This document shows, piece by piece, positions 55,163 to 64,000 of a DNA stretch of 64,000 nt. Under the pieces are notes generated by a model. The model was not told the origin of the DNA. It saw nothing but the letters and a program-made list of their open reading frames with translations, and ran no database searches. Positions within the stretch are counted from its first letter, which is position 1. Each line of letters opens with the position of its first letter. The translations under genes were made by a program, and so were the position numbers. Source of the stretch: Tetrapyrgos nigripes (Eukaryota; Basidiomycota; Agaricomycetes; Agaricales; Campanellaceae); contig JAACJM010000002.1 in NCBI GenBank assembly GCA_013368315.1, forward strand, positions 124,001 to 188,000, given 5' to 3'.

Positions 55163-56500
55163 ATGTTTAGATTCCTTCAAGGCAAGTACTCACTTCGACC
55201 TTCGTATATATATAGTATGTCACCGTGTACTTACTTATTCTGCCTTAGCTCTGCTTCTCGGTGTTACTCTCCTGTTTGCTACACATAACACTCAAGCTGC
55301 CTGGATGTCTGGTCATGGTAAGTAATACTCTATCCATTTCAAAATGCGATTTATTAACGTCTTCGTGAAGGCGGAAATGGTGTTTCCCTGATGCGCCGTC
55401 AGGATCCAGGCCTTGACTTCCTTCTCGCAAACTGGATATGGACAAACGAGGTCACCGCGGGGAGTGTAGGGGACGCTCCAGTCGGTAGTAGACCTTTCCG
55501 CAAATCATTCGCTCCCCCACAAGGGAAGACGCCTTCTCACATGAACATCGCCGTTGCCACCGATAACATTGGGATCCTCTACGTGAACGGAAACCAGGTC
55601 ATCGTCAGTCCGGACTGGCTTAACCCTCAGACCTCTTGCGTTCCTCTCATTAGCGGCACCAACGTCATCGCTCTGAATGTTACCAATACCGCCGTTCCAA
55701 CTTCCAATCCAGCAGGACTACTCGTCTCTGCAGACTTCTTCTACACTGACGGCACCAGTTCTCACATCGTTAGTGACTCTTCTTGGCGCTTTATAGCTCC
55801 GACTATTCCAGTTGGTTTCCAGAGCCCTACTTTCGACGATTCGCGCTGGTCTACTGCAATTTCTCAGGTTGGCTATCCCAGCTCTCCCTGGGACGCTATC
55901 ACTATATCCCCACTCGTCGTCGGAAATACTGTCACATTTGCTTCCTCACAGTTCATATGGACCAACGAGCTCCCCGGTCCCGGACAAGATGTCCCTGCAG
56001 GTCCTCGAGCCTTCCGTCGTACCATCACATTCAGTCCATCCACCGTATCCGTCTCTGCAGAGATTCTCCTCACAGTAGACAATGAATTCTCTCTCTACGT
56101 TAACGGTCGCTTCATTGGTTCTGGAACCGATTGGGAAGTTGCTTCGAGATTTGTGGTGAATGATATCCAGGGGCCGAATGTAGAGGTTGCGATTTTCGCT
56201 GTTAATGCGTTACCGGGGCCTGCTGGGGTTTTGGCTTCGATCAAGTTGGTGGAGCAGCAGATTTTGGGATGTCCTACTGCGGTGAATGTGGTGTCGGATA
56301 GTCAGTGGAAGGCTTTCAGTGGGACTCCGCCGGTTGGGTTTCAGGTTGCTGGCTTTGATGACTCCAGATGGCCTCCTGCGGTCGCGGAGGGAAACGTGAA
56401 TTCGTCTCCTTGGACCAATGGTGTCACTATACCAACCGGGACTACTCCTGCTGGTACTCCCATCCCCGGTGCTCCAGGCGGCCCCGCACGTCACGTCTAA
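55163..56500 (+). CDS. Secreted protein with two tandem galactose-binding-like repeats (copy C)
   Basis: Same exon plan as copy A, including the GC-AG first intron. The joined signal peptide is MFRFLQALLLGVTLLFATHN. It differs from copy A by only a handful of residues (for example SNPAG for LNPAG, FIAPTIP for FTAPTIP, GTPIPGAPG for GTPITGAPG), much closer to A than to B. The end is GGPARHV-stop. Tail to tail with reductase copy C, stops 210 bp apart. Confidence 0.85.
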
Positions 56501-56710
56501 CGTGGAGAATGACCTGGCATTGCAATCGGCTTTAAAACAAACGTCTGTAAATTCTGTGAATTCTGTATGAAGATTACATAGGCCACTACCGTTTCTCGTG
56601 TAGTTGTTTAAGCTCGATGTGATTTGTAAACATGTACTCCTATTTCACATTGTCAATGTCATGTATTATTCCAGAAACCCACTGAATCGCGAGTAGATAC
56701 TAGGAACCGT

Positions 56711-58263
56711 CTAAACATTAGCCGACCCAAGCGGTTGAGGATAAGGAATCCTCTGGAATACCGTCGACGGTTTCAGGAGGAAGGAGATTTCACTTCCGTC
56801 GCCCTACAGACACAGAGAGACATGGGCGTTAGTTAACCTCAGGTACATATCAATATCAGTTACACACGAGGAACTCACAATCATATTCGCAGGGAACCCA
56901 ATATCAAACGCTGGGGCCTCGCTCTCCAAGAACTTGATTTGCTCTGGGGTCAAGGAAATGTTGAGAGCCTCGATATTCTGCTCCAGGTGCTCGATTTTAC
57001 GACCACCGATGATGGGGAATACATGCGTAGTCTTGTGCATGATGTAGGCGATGGCGACTGAGAGCGGAAGAGACAAGAAAAAATCAATACGGCCATTGGC
57101 TGTGAAAAAAATGTGGATGTAGACGCACCGGAAGTAATAGACTTTGCGCCCACTTCTTTCGTAACTTTCTCGAGGGCCCTGGAAATATTCACCTCAGCCG
57201 GAGACCGTTTCCAGTCTCTTCCCATCATGGTGCGTCCTTTCTCTCCAGTAGACTCCCTACGGGCCTCTTCTTCGTCGGTCATCAGTTTACCACCGCCTAT
57301 AACGCCCCAGGGGGCAAGCGCCATGCCTAGAACAAAATGAAACGTTGTTAGTAACCTTCTAGACGTGAAAAGTGTGTAGAGGGCTAAATACCATTTGCAC
57401 GAGCCATAGGAACGATATCTCGTTCAAAAGAACGGTCCGTGATACTCCATCCGCCTTGATACACAACAAATGGCGTTTTCCCGTTCCACTTGGCGTACTG
57501 ATTGGCTTGGGAGACGATCCAGGCCGGCGTGTCAGAGATACCCTACAGAAACGCCACATAAGCAGTGAGTACATTGAGGACCAAAACTATGGAGACGACT
57601 CACGAGGTACATTACTTTTCCCGAGACAACGAGATTATGCAAAGCGTCCATGATTTCTTCGATAGAGGTATCCCAGTCCCACCAATGCACATAGAATATA
57701 TCGATGTAGTCGGTGCGGAGCTTCTTCAAACTATCTCTGAGAGAGATCTGCATTGACTTGACATTGTTCCCGACGTAGTTGGTGGTTTGTTTGACTTGAG
57801 GATCCATGTTCTTGTAACCATGGGTGTACTGTAAAACCTTCGCGTTAAACCGTGTATAGTGACCTCGACGATGCACGAACCTTGGTAGCCAAGATAATCT
57901 GATCACGGACCCCACGCAGCTCCATCCATTCTCCAATGAACTGTTCGGAGGTTTCATCCTGGCTGCATGACATAAAGGACCAAGGTGAGACTGGTCTAGG
58001 ATGACACGATCGAAAAAGACGTACTAGCTGTTTGCAGTGTCAATGAAGTTTCCTCCCTTTTCAAAGAAGGCGTCCAAGAGCTTGAAGCTTTCCTCCTTCG
58101 ACATAGACCCCATGAAGTCGTTCCATTTGTCGCCAATGCTCATGGCACCGAGGCAAAGTGGTGAGACACGGATGCCAGCTCGGGGAGACAGCACTCTATG
58201 GACTCCAAGAGGAGTGGCCGGCTTGGGGTGAGTGTCTTGGAAAGATTTTCGGTCTGTAGGCAT
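56711..58263 (-). CDS. Aldo-keto reductase, aryl-alcohol dehydrogenase type (copy C)
   Basis: Start MPTDRKSFQ at 58263 and end PLGSANV-stop at 56711. Seven exons in the usual places and catalytic residues intact. It is the most diverged of the three reductases: [57 protein letters not shown]. The differences keep the frame and are mostly conservative, as expected for a functional paralogue. Confidence 0.9.
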
Positions 58264-59391
58264 AGTTATCGAGTAGAGGTAAGACAACCTTTGAGCTTGA
58301 GGTATAAAGATTAGACGAGTCTCACTCACCTTAAATACCCAGCAGCATCCGACGACGTCGCTTCCTTGGAAAACGTCCAAGATGAAAGCATACGTACGTC
58401 TGTATTCTTGAGGAATGCCGAGCGTAACACAAGAACTTCAGAGTACGCGTATGCGACGATGAATGGGTGAAAGAACCGACGGCGAATGATACGAATCAGG
58501 AAAGCTGATGACTAACTGTCGTGACCAAACTTTTCAGCCTCGGGATGTACTTGTTATTCCCGAAGGCCTATGGCTTCACACCTTCGGCATTCCACAAAAT
58601 ACCTGCCATGGGACTACCGTCACAAAGTTGACGTGATCGATTTCATTGGTAAGGACTTAGAGTAGATGTAGGCCGTGGCAGGCTATAACACGTCTACACC
58701 CGGCTTGTTCGTAGAGGACCATGCCGTGTAATTCTATCTATCTATCTATCTAGCTATCTTCACTTACCAACCCTTTCAGTATAAAAAGAGCCAGCTGTAA
58801 AAGTACGTAAAAAATCAGAATCTCTTGCTAGTAACCTTAATCTGACCGGATAAGAACATGGCAATACCTCACAAACGTAATTTTACCCCGTAGCCACTAG
58901 CATTACTTTGACACAAGTCAGTCAAAGCACTGCTGTACGTTTCAGGTCTTCCGAATCTTGACTCTCATTTTGTCTTGCCACTTACTAGGGGGCGTCATAG
59001 TTCAACGATCCAGAATCGGGGCAGAATCGAATCGCGGGGTGCCAGAGCCGCTTCACCCAGAATCGGCGATTCTCCGCAACGGGAACTGTAATTTTCTTGG
59101 ATGAACCGACGAATGGTGAATCAAGGATGAATCGCTGCTGTATCCAGGCCGTTTCACGAGTTGCGAATCGGTGTCTGGATCAAAGCCAGAATCGTCTATT
59201 GCTCCGTGCTAATCCTTTTCAGAGGATCGCCCCCTGAATAATCAAGGCATCAGCGAGGTGTTCCGACATAGTCGCGCCGGGTAGTATAAAAATACTAGGC
59301 ATCTGGACCAGGAGCATACTAATGTTAAACCTATATAAGACGTAGCTCAGCTTGCGTATCACTGTGTTGTCGATTCTGCCTCGAATCTATC
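58264..59391. other. Intergenic with a short tetranucleotide repeat and a possible MITE
   Basis: A CTAT/ATCT microsatellite lies at about 58733-58757. Between about 58988 and 59238, AGGGGGCGTC and GATCGCCCCCT could be the tips of a 250-bp MITE whose inside repeats AGAATCGG / GAATCGC. No gene. A CCTATATAAGA box about 60 bp before 59392 may be the TATA region of the next gene. Confidence 0.35.
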
Positions 59392-60055
59392 ATGATTCGA
59401 CTTGTCGCTCTCGTCTCATTTCTTGTCTCCTTCCTCAACTACTCAACCAATGCGACCCAGTCTACCAGGGAGTCACCAGTATGTATCGTTGGAGCTGGTC
59501 CATCAGGTCTCGCAGCAGCTCATGAGCTGGAAAGCAAAGGTTACTCAGTGGTGATATTCGAAAGGCAAGCTGAGGTAGGCGGTAAATGTCAGGCTTATTA
59601 TGACGGTCCCGATGGGTATGTAGTGTTTCCCTCTGCTTAAGGCCCCCGGATACTAATCCAGAAATGTACATCCGCATCTTCTCATAATATCTATTCAAAA
59701 CATCAAACCCTTCTTGGCACGCTATTCACCTCACTTCGGCGATTTGCATGATCCTTTTAGAACTCTATTCCATCCATTAGGCGCCATTGTCCTCTCAAAC
59801 GCCACCTATGTCCAGACCTTACCCATCGCCGTCGCGGCCGGAGTCACCTTCTTTCCAGCCACCGGCATTACTGATGGTTGGAACTACCCTCCTCTTTCCC
59901 TGCCTATCGATCCATACACCACAGTTAATATCACTCCAACTCCTGCCCCGACGTCAGCGCAAATCGCATTGCTCCAAGAGGAACTAGCGAGGTATGTGGC
60001 TTTTTGGCAGACTGAATTCGTGCCTTTTGCCGCTATACGGTATACGGTGGAGTAG

Positions 60056-61230
60056 GGGTTTTGGGGCGGTCTAGGCCCTATGAGTCACGTGATCGCGTAG
60101 TCTACAGCTTGCATGCACAGCGGGGCGCGGAGCATATTTGCCTGCTATTTTTGTGCGCTCTTAAATGACGGATTTTGCTCGGCACTGGGCATACTCCATA
60201 GTGATGGCTCATCTCTCTTGACGAGTACCATCAATGAGCTCATCCACCATCCCCCTTGTTTATCGAATGATGACAACGATGACTGGAGTACCTTCCAATG
60301 TGACAGCCACGCACAGTGCATATCCGCTGTCAATACCGAATGGAAGCACATCTCCAAGAAGCTTCCTTCTCTTCTCCAAGCTGACAGGGGTCAATGGGGG
60401 TTCTCCTGGGAGTTAATTTCTCACCTGGAGCAGTTTCCATTTAGAGCCATGGATCCTAGGTGCCGTGCCAAACTGTTAGACATACTGAATAGCAGACTGG
60501 TCTCGTTCTACTCCCGCATCTGCCAAGCTATCTGTGACAAGTTAATGAAGTTGTCGCACTGATTAGTAGATTAGTATATCTTTGCATCATTCTTTTTTAA
60601 ATCTCACTGCTGTCACTCGTTACCTTCAATATACCATTATGTTTTGTGCTTTCATCACAAGTTTACTACATAAGGATGATGATTGCCATGCTTGGGAGGG
60701 GCAAACTCGATCCTTCAATTTTTAATCCTTGTGTTACTATACCCCAAATGATCAGCAACTCTTGATTTTGGGTAAATATCTACCTCATAACATTCTCTAA
60801 CTATGTATACTTACCACAGAACTTAGTGATAGACCAGTATGTTTCAAAGCTTGCTTGAAAGTGGCTTGCAAGGGCAGGAAGGAGCGTGGGATATCCGCCC
60901 TTCCTAATTAGGTATGCCCCTTAGTCAGCTCCAAGTGGCCACATGCAGTGCATTGGTCAGCTCAAGACTTACTTGAAGTTCGGGAAAACTCGATATCACG
61001 TCACACTAAGAGTTTGAGTCTTAATCCTCAGTTTTGAATCCTGATTCAAAGTTCGGTGAGTGGCATCAGAGTTCGGAAAATCGAGGCTGTCACATGTCAC
61101 GCTGTAAGAGTTCGGAGAGGTCAAAAATAGCCTCAAGAGTTCGGAAATTGCGGAAAATGGTCAAAAAAGTTCGGGAAATAATATTGTCCATGTTTCACAA
61201 GGATAGTTCTTTCTGTGGTTTGGTCTTCTT
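60056..61230. mobile_element. Inserted DNA in the amine oxidase gene, with AGTTCGGAAA repeats
   Basis: A 1.2 kb block separates two halves of the amine oxidase gene. It includes an open frame (60113-60562) with WGFSWELISHLEQFPFRAMD and ICQAICDKLMKLSH that I cannot assign. From about 60975 to 61190 it is filled with AGTTCGGAAA / GAGTTCGG units, the kind of subterminal repeat seen in large DNA transposons. Clear inverted ends were not found. Confidence 0.45.
60113..60562 (+). CDS. Unassigned ORF inside the inserted block (149 residues)
   Basis: The frame contains LQADRGQWGFSWELISHLEQ and DPRCRAKLLDILNSRLVSFY and ends LSH-stop. It is probably part of a transposon-associated gene. No catalytic motif is visible. 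Confidence 0.35.
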   Translation: MHSGARSIFACYFCALLNDGFCSALGILHSDGSSLLTSTINELIHHPPCLSNDDNDDWSTFQCDSHAQCISAVNTEWKHISKKLPSLLQADRGQWGFSWELISHLEQFPFRAMDPRCRAKLLDILNSRLVSFYSRICQAICDKLMKLSH

Positions 61231-61874
61231 TACACCCGTTCATAGTGCTTTCATGCAGATTTCCATGCTGTCATGGTTCACTACACCAGCTCTGTCAGGG
61301 GACCGATTCATACCAGTACCACTGTGGTCAAAGTTGGTAAGTGCCAAATGTTTATTCATGGCACTGGCACTCAGAGATTTTTTCCAGATTGCAGTGGCAC
61401 CGAGCCAGTACTCACCTACACCAACTCTGCCAGATCGTCGCCTCATCATACTCAGACCTGCTCTGACATAATCATGGCTTTTCCCCCCTCTTCTTGAAGC
61501 TCTTACAGGCCACTCTGGACCACCCACAAACAACTCCGGAATCGACATCAATCTTGCTCCCAACGAGCTCGTCGTCTTTTCCAAAGTTGGTATAACCGCT
61601 TACTGGTCTGGTGCTGTTTCAATGCCTCAAGTGGCATTCAATAACACATTCTCTCAACTCCCCACTGAGCCTATCGCTGAACCTGTGCTGGCAACGAGGA
61701 TATTTCCTGGCTCTGATGTTGTTGCGACGTATTCATGGGGTCCATTCCAGCCAACTGGGAGGAGCAATATATCATTGGATGAAGCCAAGGAACTTCTCTT
61801 ACAGATGTATTTGGTTGTGGACTTTTCTGCCACAAGTACTAGTACTGATAGAAGTAATGCTGGGCCTTGATAGG

Positions 61875-62733
61875 GCTTGTTAGTGTGTGGGTAGAAAACT
61901 AAGCAACGTTCAATAGCAAGTTACTATGTCCTCTATATAGACACTCAACGAGACTCCTTTGTTCTGAAGGGATCTCAGAATGATAAGTATTGAAAAGTAA
62001 GAGTTCAACACTCGATGATTGGTATGTGGTGTGGTTTGGGTAAGGGTTTGGTTCAAATGAACGAAGATTCCTTCGTTAAACTCTAACTGCGATTCTGCAG
62101 GTGGGATTCCCCTAATCAAATCAAATTCTCGATAAAACAATATGGGAACAATGAAATTCTCTCTATTACCACCCGTAGATGAGTCTCTAGTGTCAAACGG
62201 GGGCGGTGGGTTGTCTGTCTTTACATATTTACAAGGTAAGTACTTATATACGTAGAAATAATGAATACATGATAAACGGCCACAGCTGATGATGTATTTT
62301 CTCCACTTGTCTCCAATGCATTGTGTCTGTCCAACTTGTCCCGAACAAGTAGTGCTTCATTTTGGTAAGTGTGGCGTCGGGCTTTGAGTCTCAGACACAT
62401 GACTTTCTATTCTTTATCTTCATCTTTCTTTCTCCGTCGAGTTTCCCTGAGCTCGTCTTTGAATTATTCTTCTGGTGTACTCATGCCACATCTTGGTTTA
62501 TTGGCGATGGATCTTTAATGGGCTCCAAGAGCTCCAATACTCAAAGTCAAGGCGAATTGTCTTCCGTTTTACTCGTGCTTTGATTTTACTAGCCTAGAGC
62601 CACAGCTTCATTCTTTAGCTAGTACTGACTGAGGAGCCTCACGCGGACAGGATCGGTCAAGTCAGATTCAAATGGTAAGTGAATGAGTGTATTATCATCG
62701 CGTTTTTACAGGGGTGTGCGACTATGAGTCGTA
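61875..62733. other. Second gap inside the amine oxidase gene
   Basis: This sequence separates the DRSNAGP-stop end of one exon from the EDDVREFRVW exon. No gene, TIR pair or splice-sized intron is visible, so it is an insertion of unknown type or a decayed region. Confidence 0.35.
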
Positions 62734-62934
62734 ATGGAGGATGATGTGAGGGAGTTTAGGGTTTGGGATTATTTCCCAAGATTCCAGATGGAAGATGTGG
62801 CCAGAGGAATATACAGCGAGTATAATGCTTTACAAGAACAGTCGAACATGTACTGGATCAGTGCGTTGAATGGATTTGAGTCAGTGGAGTTCGCAATCAG
62901 AGCTGGGCAGGACATGGTAAGGTCTTTTTTCTAG

Positions 62935-63370
62935 TTTAGATATACATCAATCTTTCGTTTTTTGTATTAATTTGAAGTACTGTAGTACTGTGACTGCAAA
63001 ATTCCCCTCACTGGGGTCCCTAAAAGCAGAATAAGTTATCTTCTAATTCGTTTGATCAGCATCTCCAAGTCCATCTTGTTCATTGTGAACCCATTTCAGC
63101 ACCACCTTCAGGGTGCTTTTAGCATTTTCCACCCTTCCCTGGTCAAAGCAAATTTGTACAGTAGAATGGAATACACTTTTGGCTACTTTGAGAAGACTTT
63201 TATAAAAGAATATGTCATGTTGTATACAGTTTGAAGGTATCCCACCTGTATTCTATATGATATATTCAACTGTACACCGGAAGGTTTATTCTCTGCATAT
63301 GTTCTAAGGATCACAGCGCTCTGATCGAAGTATTACAATAAACTGAAGCTGCATACAGACAATGAGACGT
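62935..63370. other. Convergent intergenic space
   Basis: It lies between the last amine oxidase exon and the 3-prime end of the minus-strand gene. It is A/T-rich, with no supported gene. Confidence 0.4.
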
Positions 63371-64000
63371 TTAATCCAGCCCCAAAGTACTGAGGATAGC
63401 ATTGTAGTTGGTCATTCGGGCAGCGGTCACGTCGAAAGTCAGATTTTCCACCACCATATTCTCAATCAGTAGTACAGCCTGGTCAGGGTTTGCCAGGGTA
63501 GAGGTCAGAGGACTAGTCATCCAGAACAACTGCAATGGATAGGCGGCCTCGTCCACATAGCCATTCGCTTGTGAGATACCGATAGAGCAATTCTGGCAAC
63601 GTAAAAGAGCATTCATGATTCCAGCGTCTTCCTCATAATACCAATTGTTGGAAAGTGTAACGACACCGCCTGAGTTGGAGTCCATATAGTGACCATCCTC
63701 CCTGTCACGCAGTATCAAAGCCTCCATTTCCCCCAAAAATTATCGTTAGACTTACGAGACCTGAGAATATTGGATTATTGGTACCAGACTCTGATACGAT
63801 CTCCTGCGATTTTGAGAATTAATTCCTAGCCATGCTGCAACAGTAAATGATCTATCAAAACAATTCATCAGAGACAGATCTCAATTAGCTGATGATTGTT
63901 CCTCACTTTGCCAAGTGGGTCCTGTTGGCGGAGGTAAATCTCGTGTACCCATAAGGAAGAGAAGTGGTGACATTGACCAGGAAATCATCCTGGAATGGAT
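63371..64000 (-). CDS. 3-prime end of an unidentified minus-strand gene (partial)
   Basis: The last exon contains LILRDREDGHYMDSNSGGVV, LSNNWYYEEDAGIMNALLRC and QNCSIGISQANGYVDEAAYP and ends ILSTLGLD-stop at 63371. Upstream are a 43-bp exon (EIVSESGTNNPIFS) between AG and GT sites, and an exon running off the window with DDFLVNVTTSLPYGYTRFTS and ANRTHLAK. The NVT, NRT and NCS sites suggest a secreted or membrane glycoprotein. I do not recognise the family. Confidence 0.5.

Larger units (their letters stand above)
59392..62934 (+). pseudogene. Flavin-containing amine oxidase-like gene, broken by inserted DNA
   Basis: Signal peptide MIRLVALVSFLVSFLNYSTN, then the FAD-binding motif CIVGAGPSGLAAAHELESKG and VVIFERQAEVGGKC; after an intron, LFHPLGAIVLSNATYVQTLP and EELARYVAFWQTEFVPFAAI. 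Coding similarity stops near 60050 and resumes near 61240 with FHAVMVHYTSSVRGPIHTST, TEPVLTYTNSA, CSDIIMAFPP, then a one-base shift into LLEALTGHSGPPTNNSG and SYWSG-type / ATYSWGPFQPTGRSN. A second gap (about 61870-62730) precedes the last exon EDDVREFRVWDYFPRF to FESVEFAIRAGQDM. The family are secreted or vacuolar FAD oxidases. The frameshift and two gaps make this a pseudogene. Confidence 0.7.

Noticed and set aside
58733..58757. Tetranucleotide tract considered as a CRISPR-like or minisatellite array
   Set aside because: It is a short simple CTAT repeat with no spacers; a plain microsatellite.

Overview
The window looks like nuclear DNA of an Agaricomycete (mushroom-forming basidiomycete). 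Genes are compact and cut by many 50-80 bp GT-AG introns. The gene content fits a litter or wood decomposer: a CE5 esterase with a CBM1, aryl-alcohol-dehydrogenase-type aldo-keto reductases, a P450, a PDR transporter, a HET protein and small secreted cysteine-rich proteins. Class II transposons and Helitron pieces of several families fill much of the space between genes. No species can be named from the sequence alone.

Layout. 1-5.2 kb: the tail of a TIR element, a possible broken minus-strand gene, a secreted acetyl-xylan-esterase/cutinase with CBM1, and a DDE integrase-core transposon relic. 5.2-8.8 kb: cassette A, an aldo-keto reductase and a secreted two-repeat beta-sandwich protein facing tail to tail. 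9.0-10.1 kb: a TIR element with a Harbinger-like derivative nested inside. 11.3-15.6 kb: a PDR ABC transporter pseudogene cut off at a relic of the same cassette (D). 16.4-18.3 kb: an intact HET gene. 18.6-24.7 kb: layered mobile DNA (a TIR element with a micro-exon gene; a 3.6 kb hAT with a perfect 8-bp target duplication that holds a Helitron, which in turn holds a MITE; then a second Helitron piece). 25.2-30.1 kb: a ZIP metal transporter whose fifth intron carries a 3.5 kb hAT. 30.2-32.5 kb: a P450. 35.3-36.2 kb: a small hAT. 36.5-39.0 kb: a PH-CNH protein resembling the C-terminal half of a Rho1 GEF. 39.5-41.2 kb: tandem secreted cysteine-rich genes. 41.4-43.2 kb: pseudogenes of an FAD oxidoreductase and an alpha/beta hydrolase. 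44.0-46.4 kb: an alpha/beta hydrolase with a TAP-like C-terminus. 47.8-48.7 kb: a tiny cysteine-rich secreted peptide and a tRNA-Gly. 49.5-58.3 kb: cassettes B and C, inverted relative to A, with a HET 3-prime fragment and a small TIR element between them. 59.4-62.9 kb: a broken flavin amine oxidase gene. The last 0.6 kb holds the 3-prime end of an unidentified minus-strand gene.

The unifying feature is the repeated convergent cassette (aldo-keto reductase + secreted beta-sandwich protein): three near-complete copies and one relic. Copy A is a mosaic, B-like on the reductase side and C-like on the secreted-protein side, with a visible switch point between the two genes. This points to inverted segmental duplication with recombination or gene conversion, which also scattered a HET gene tail and truncated the ABC transporter. 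The other notable feature is the hAT element in the ZIP gene: it sits just inside a splice donor, so the gene may still splice correctly.
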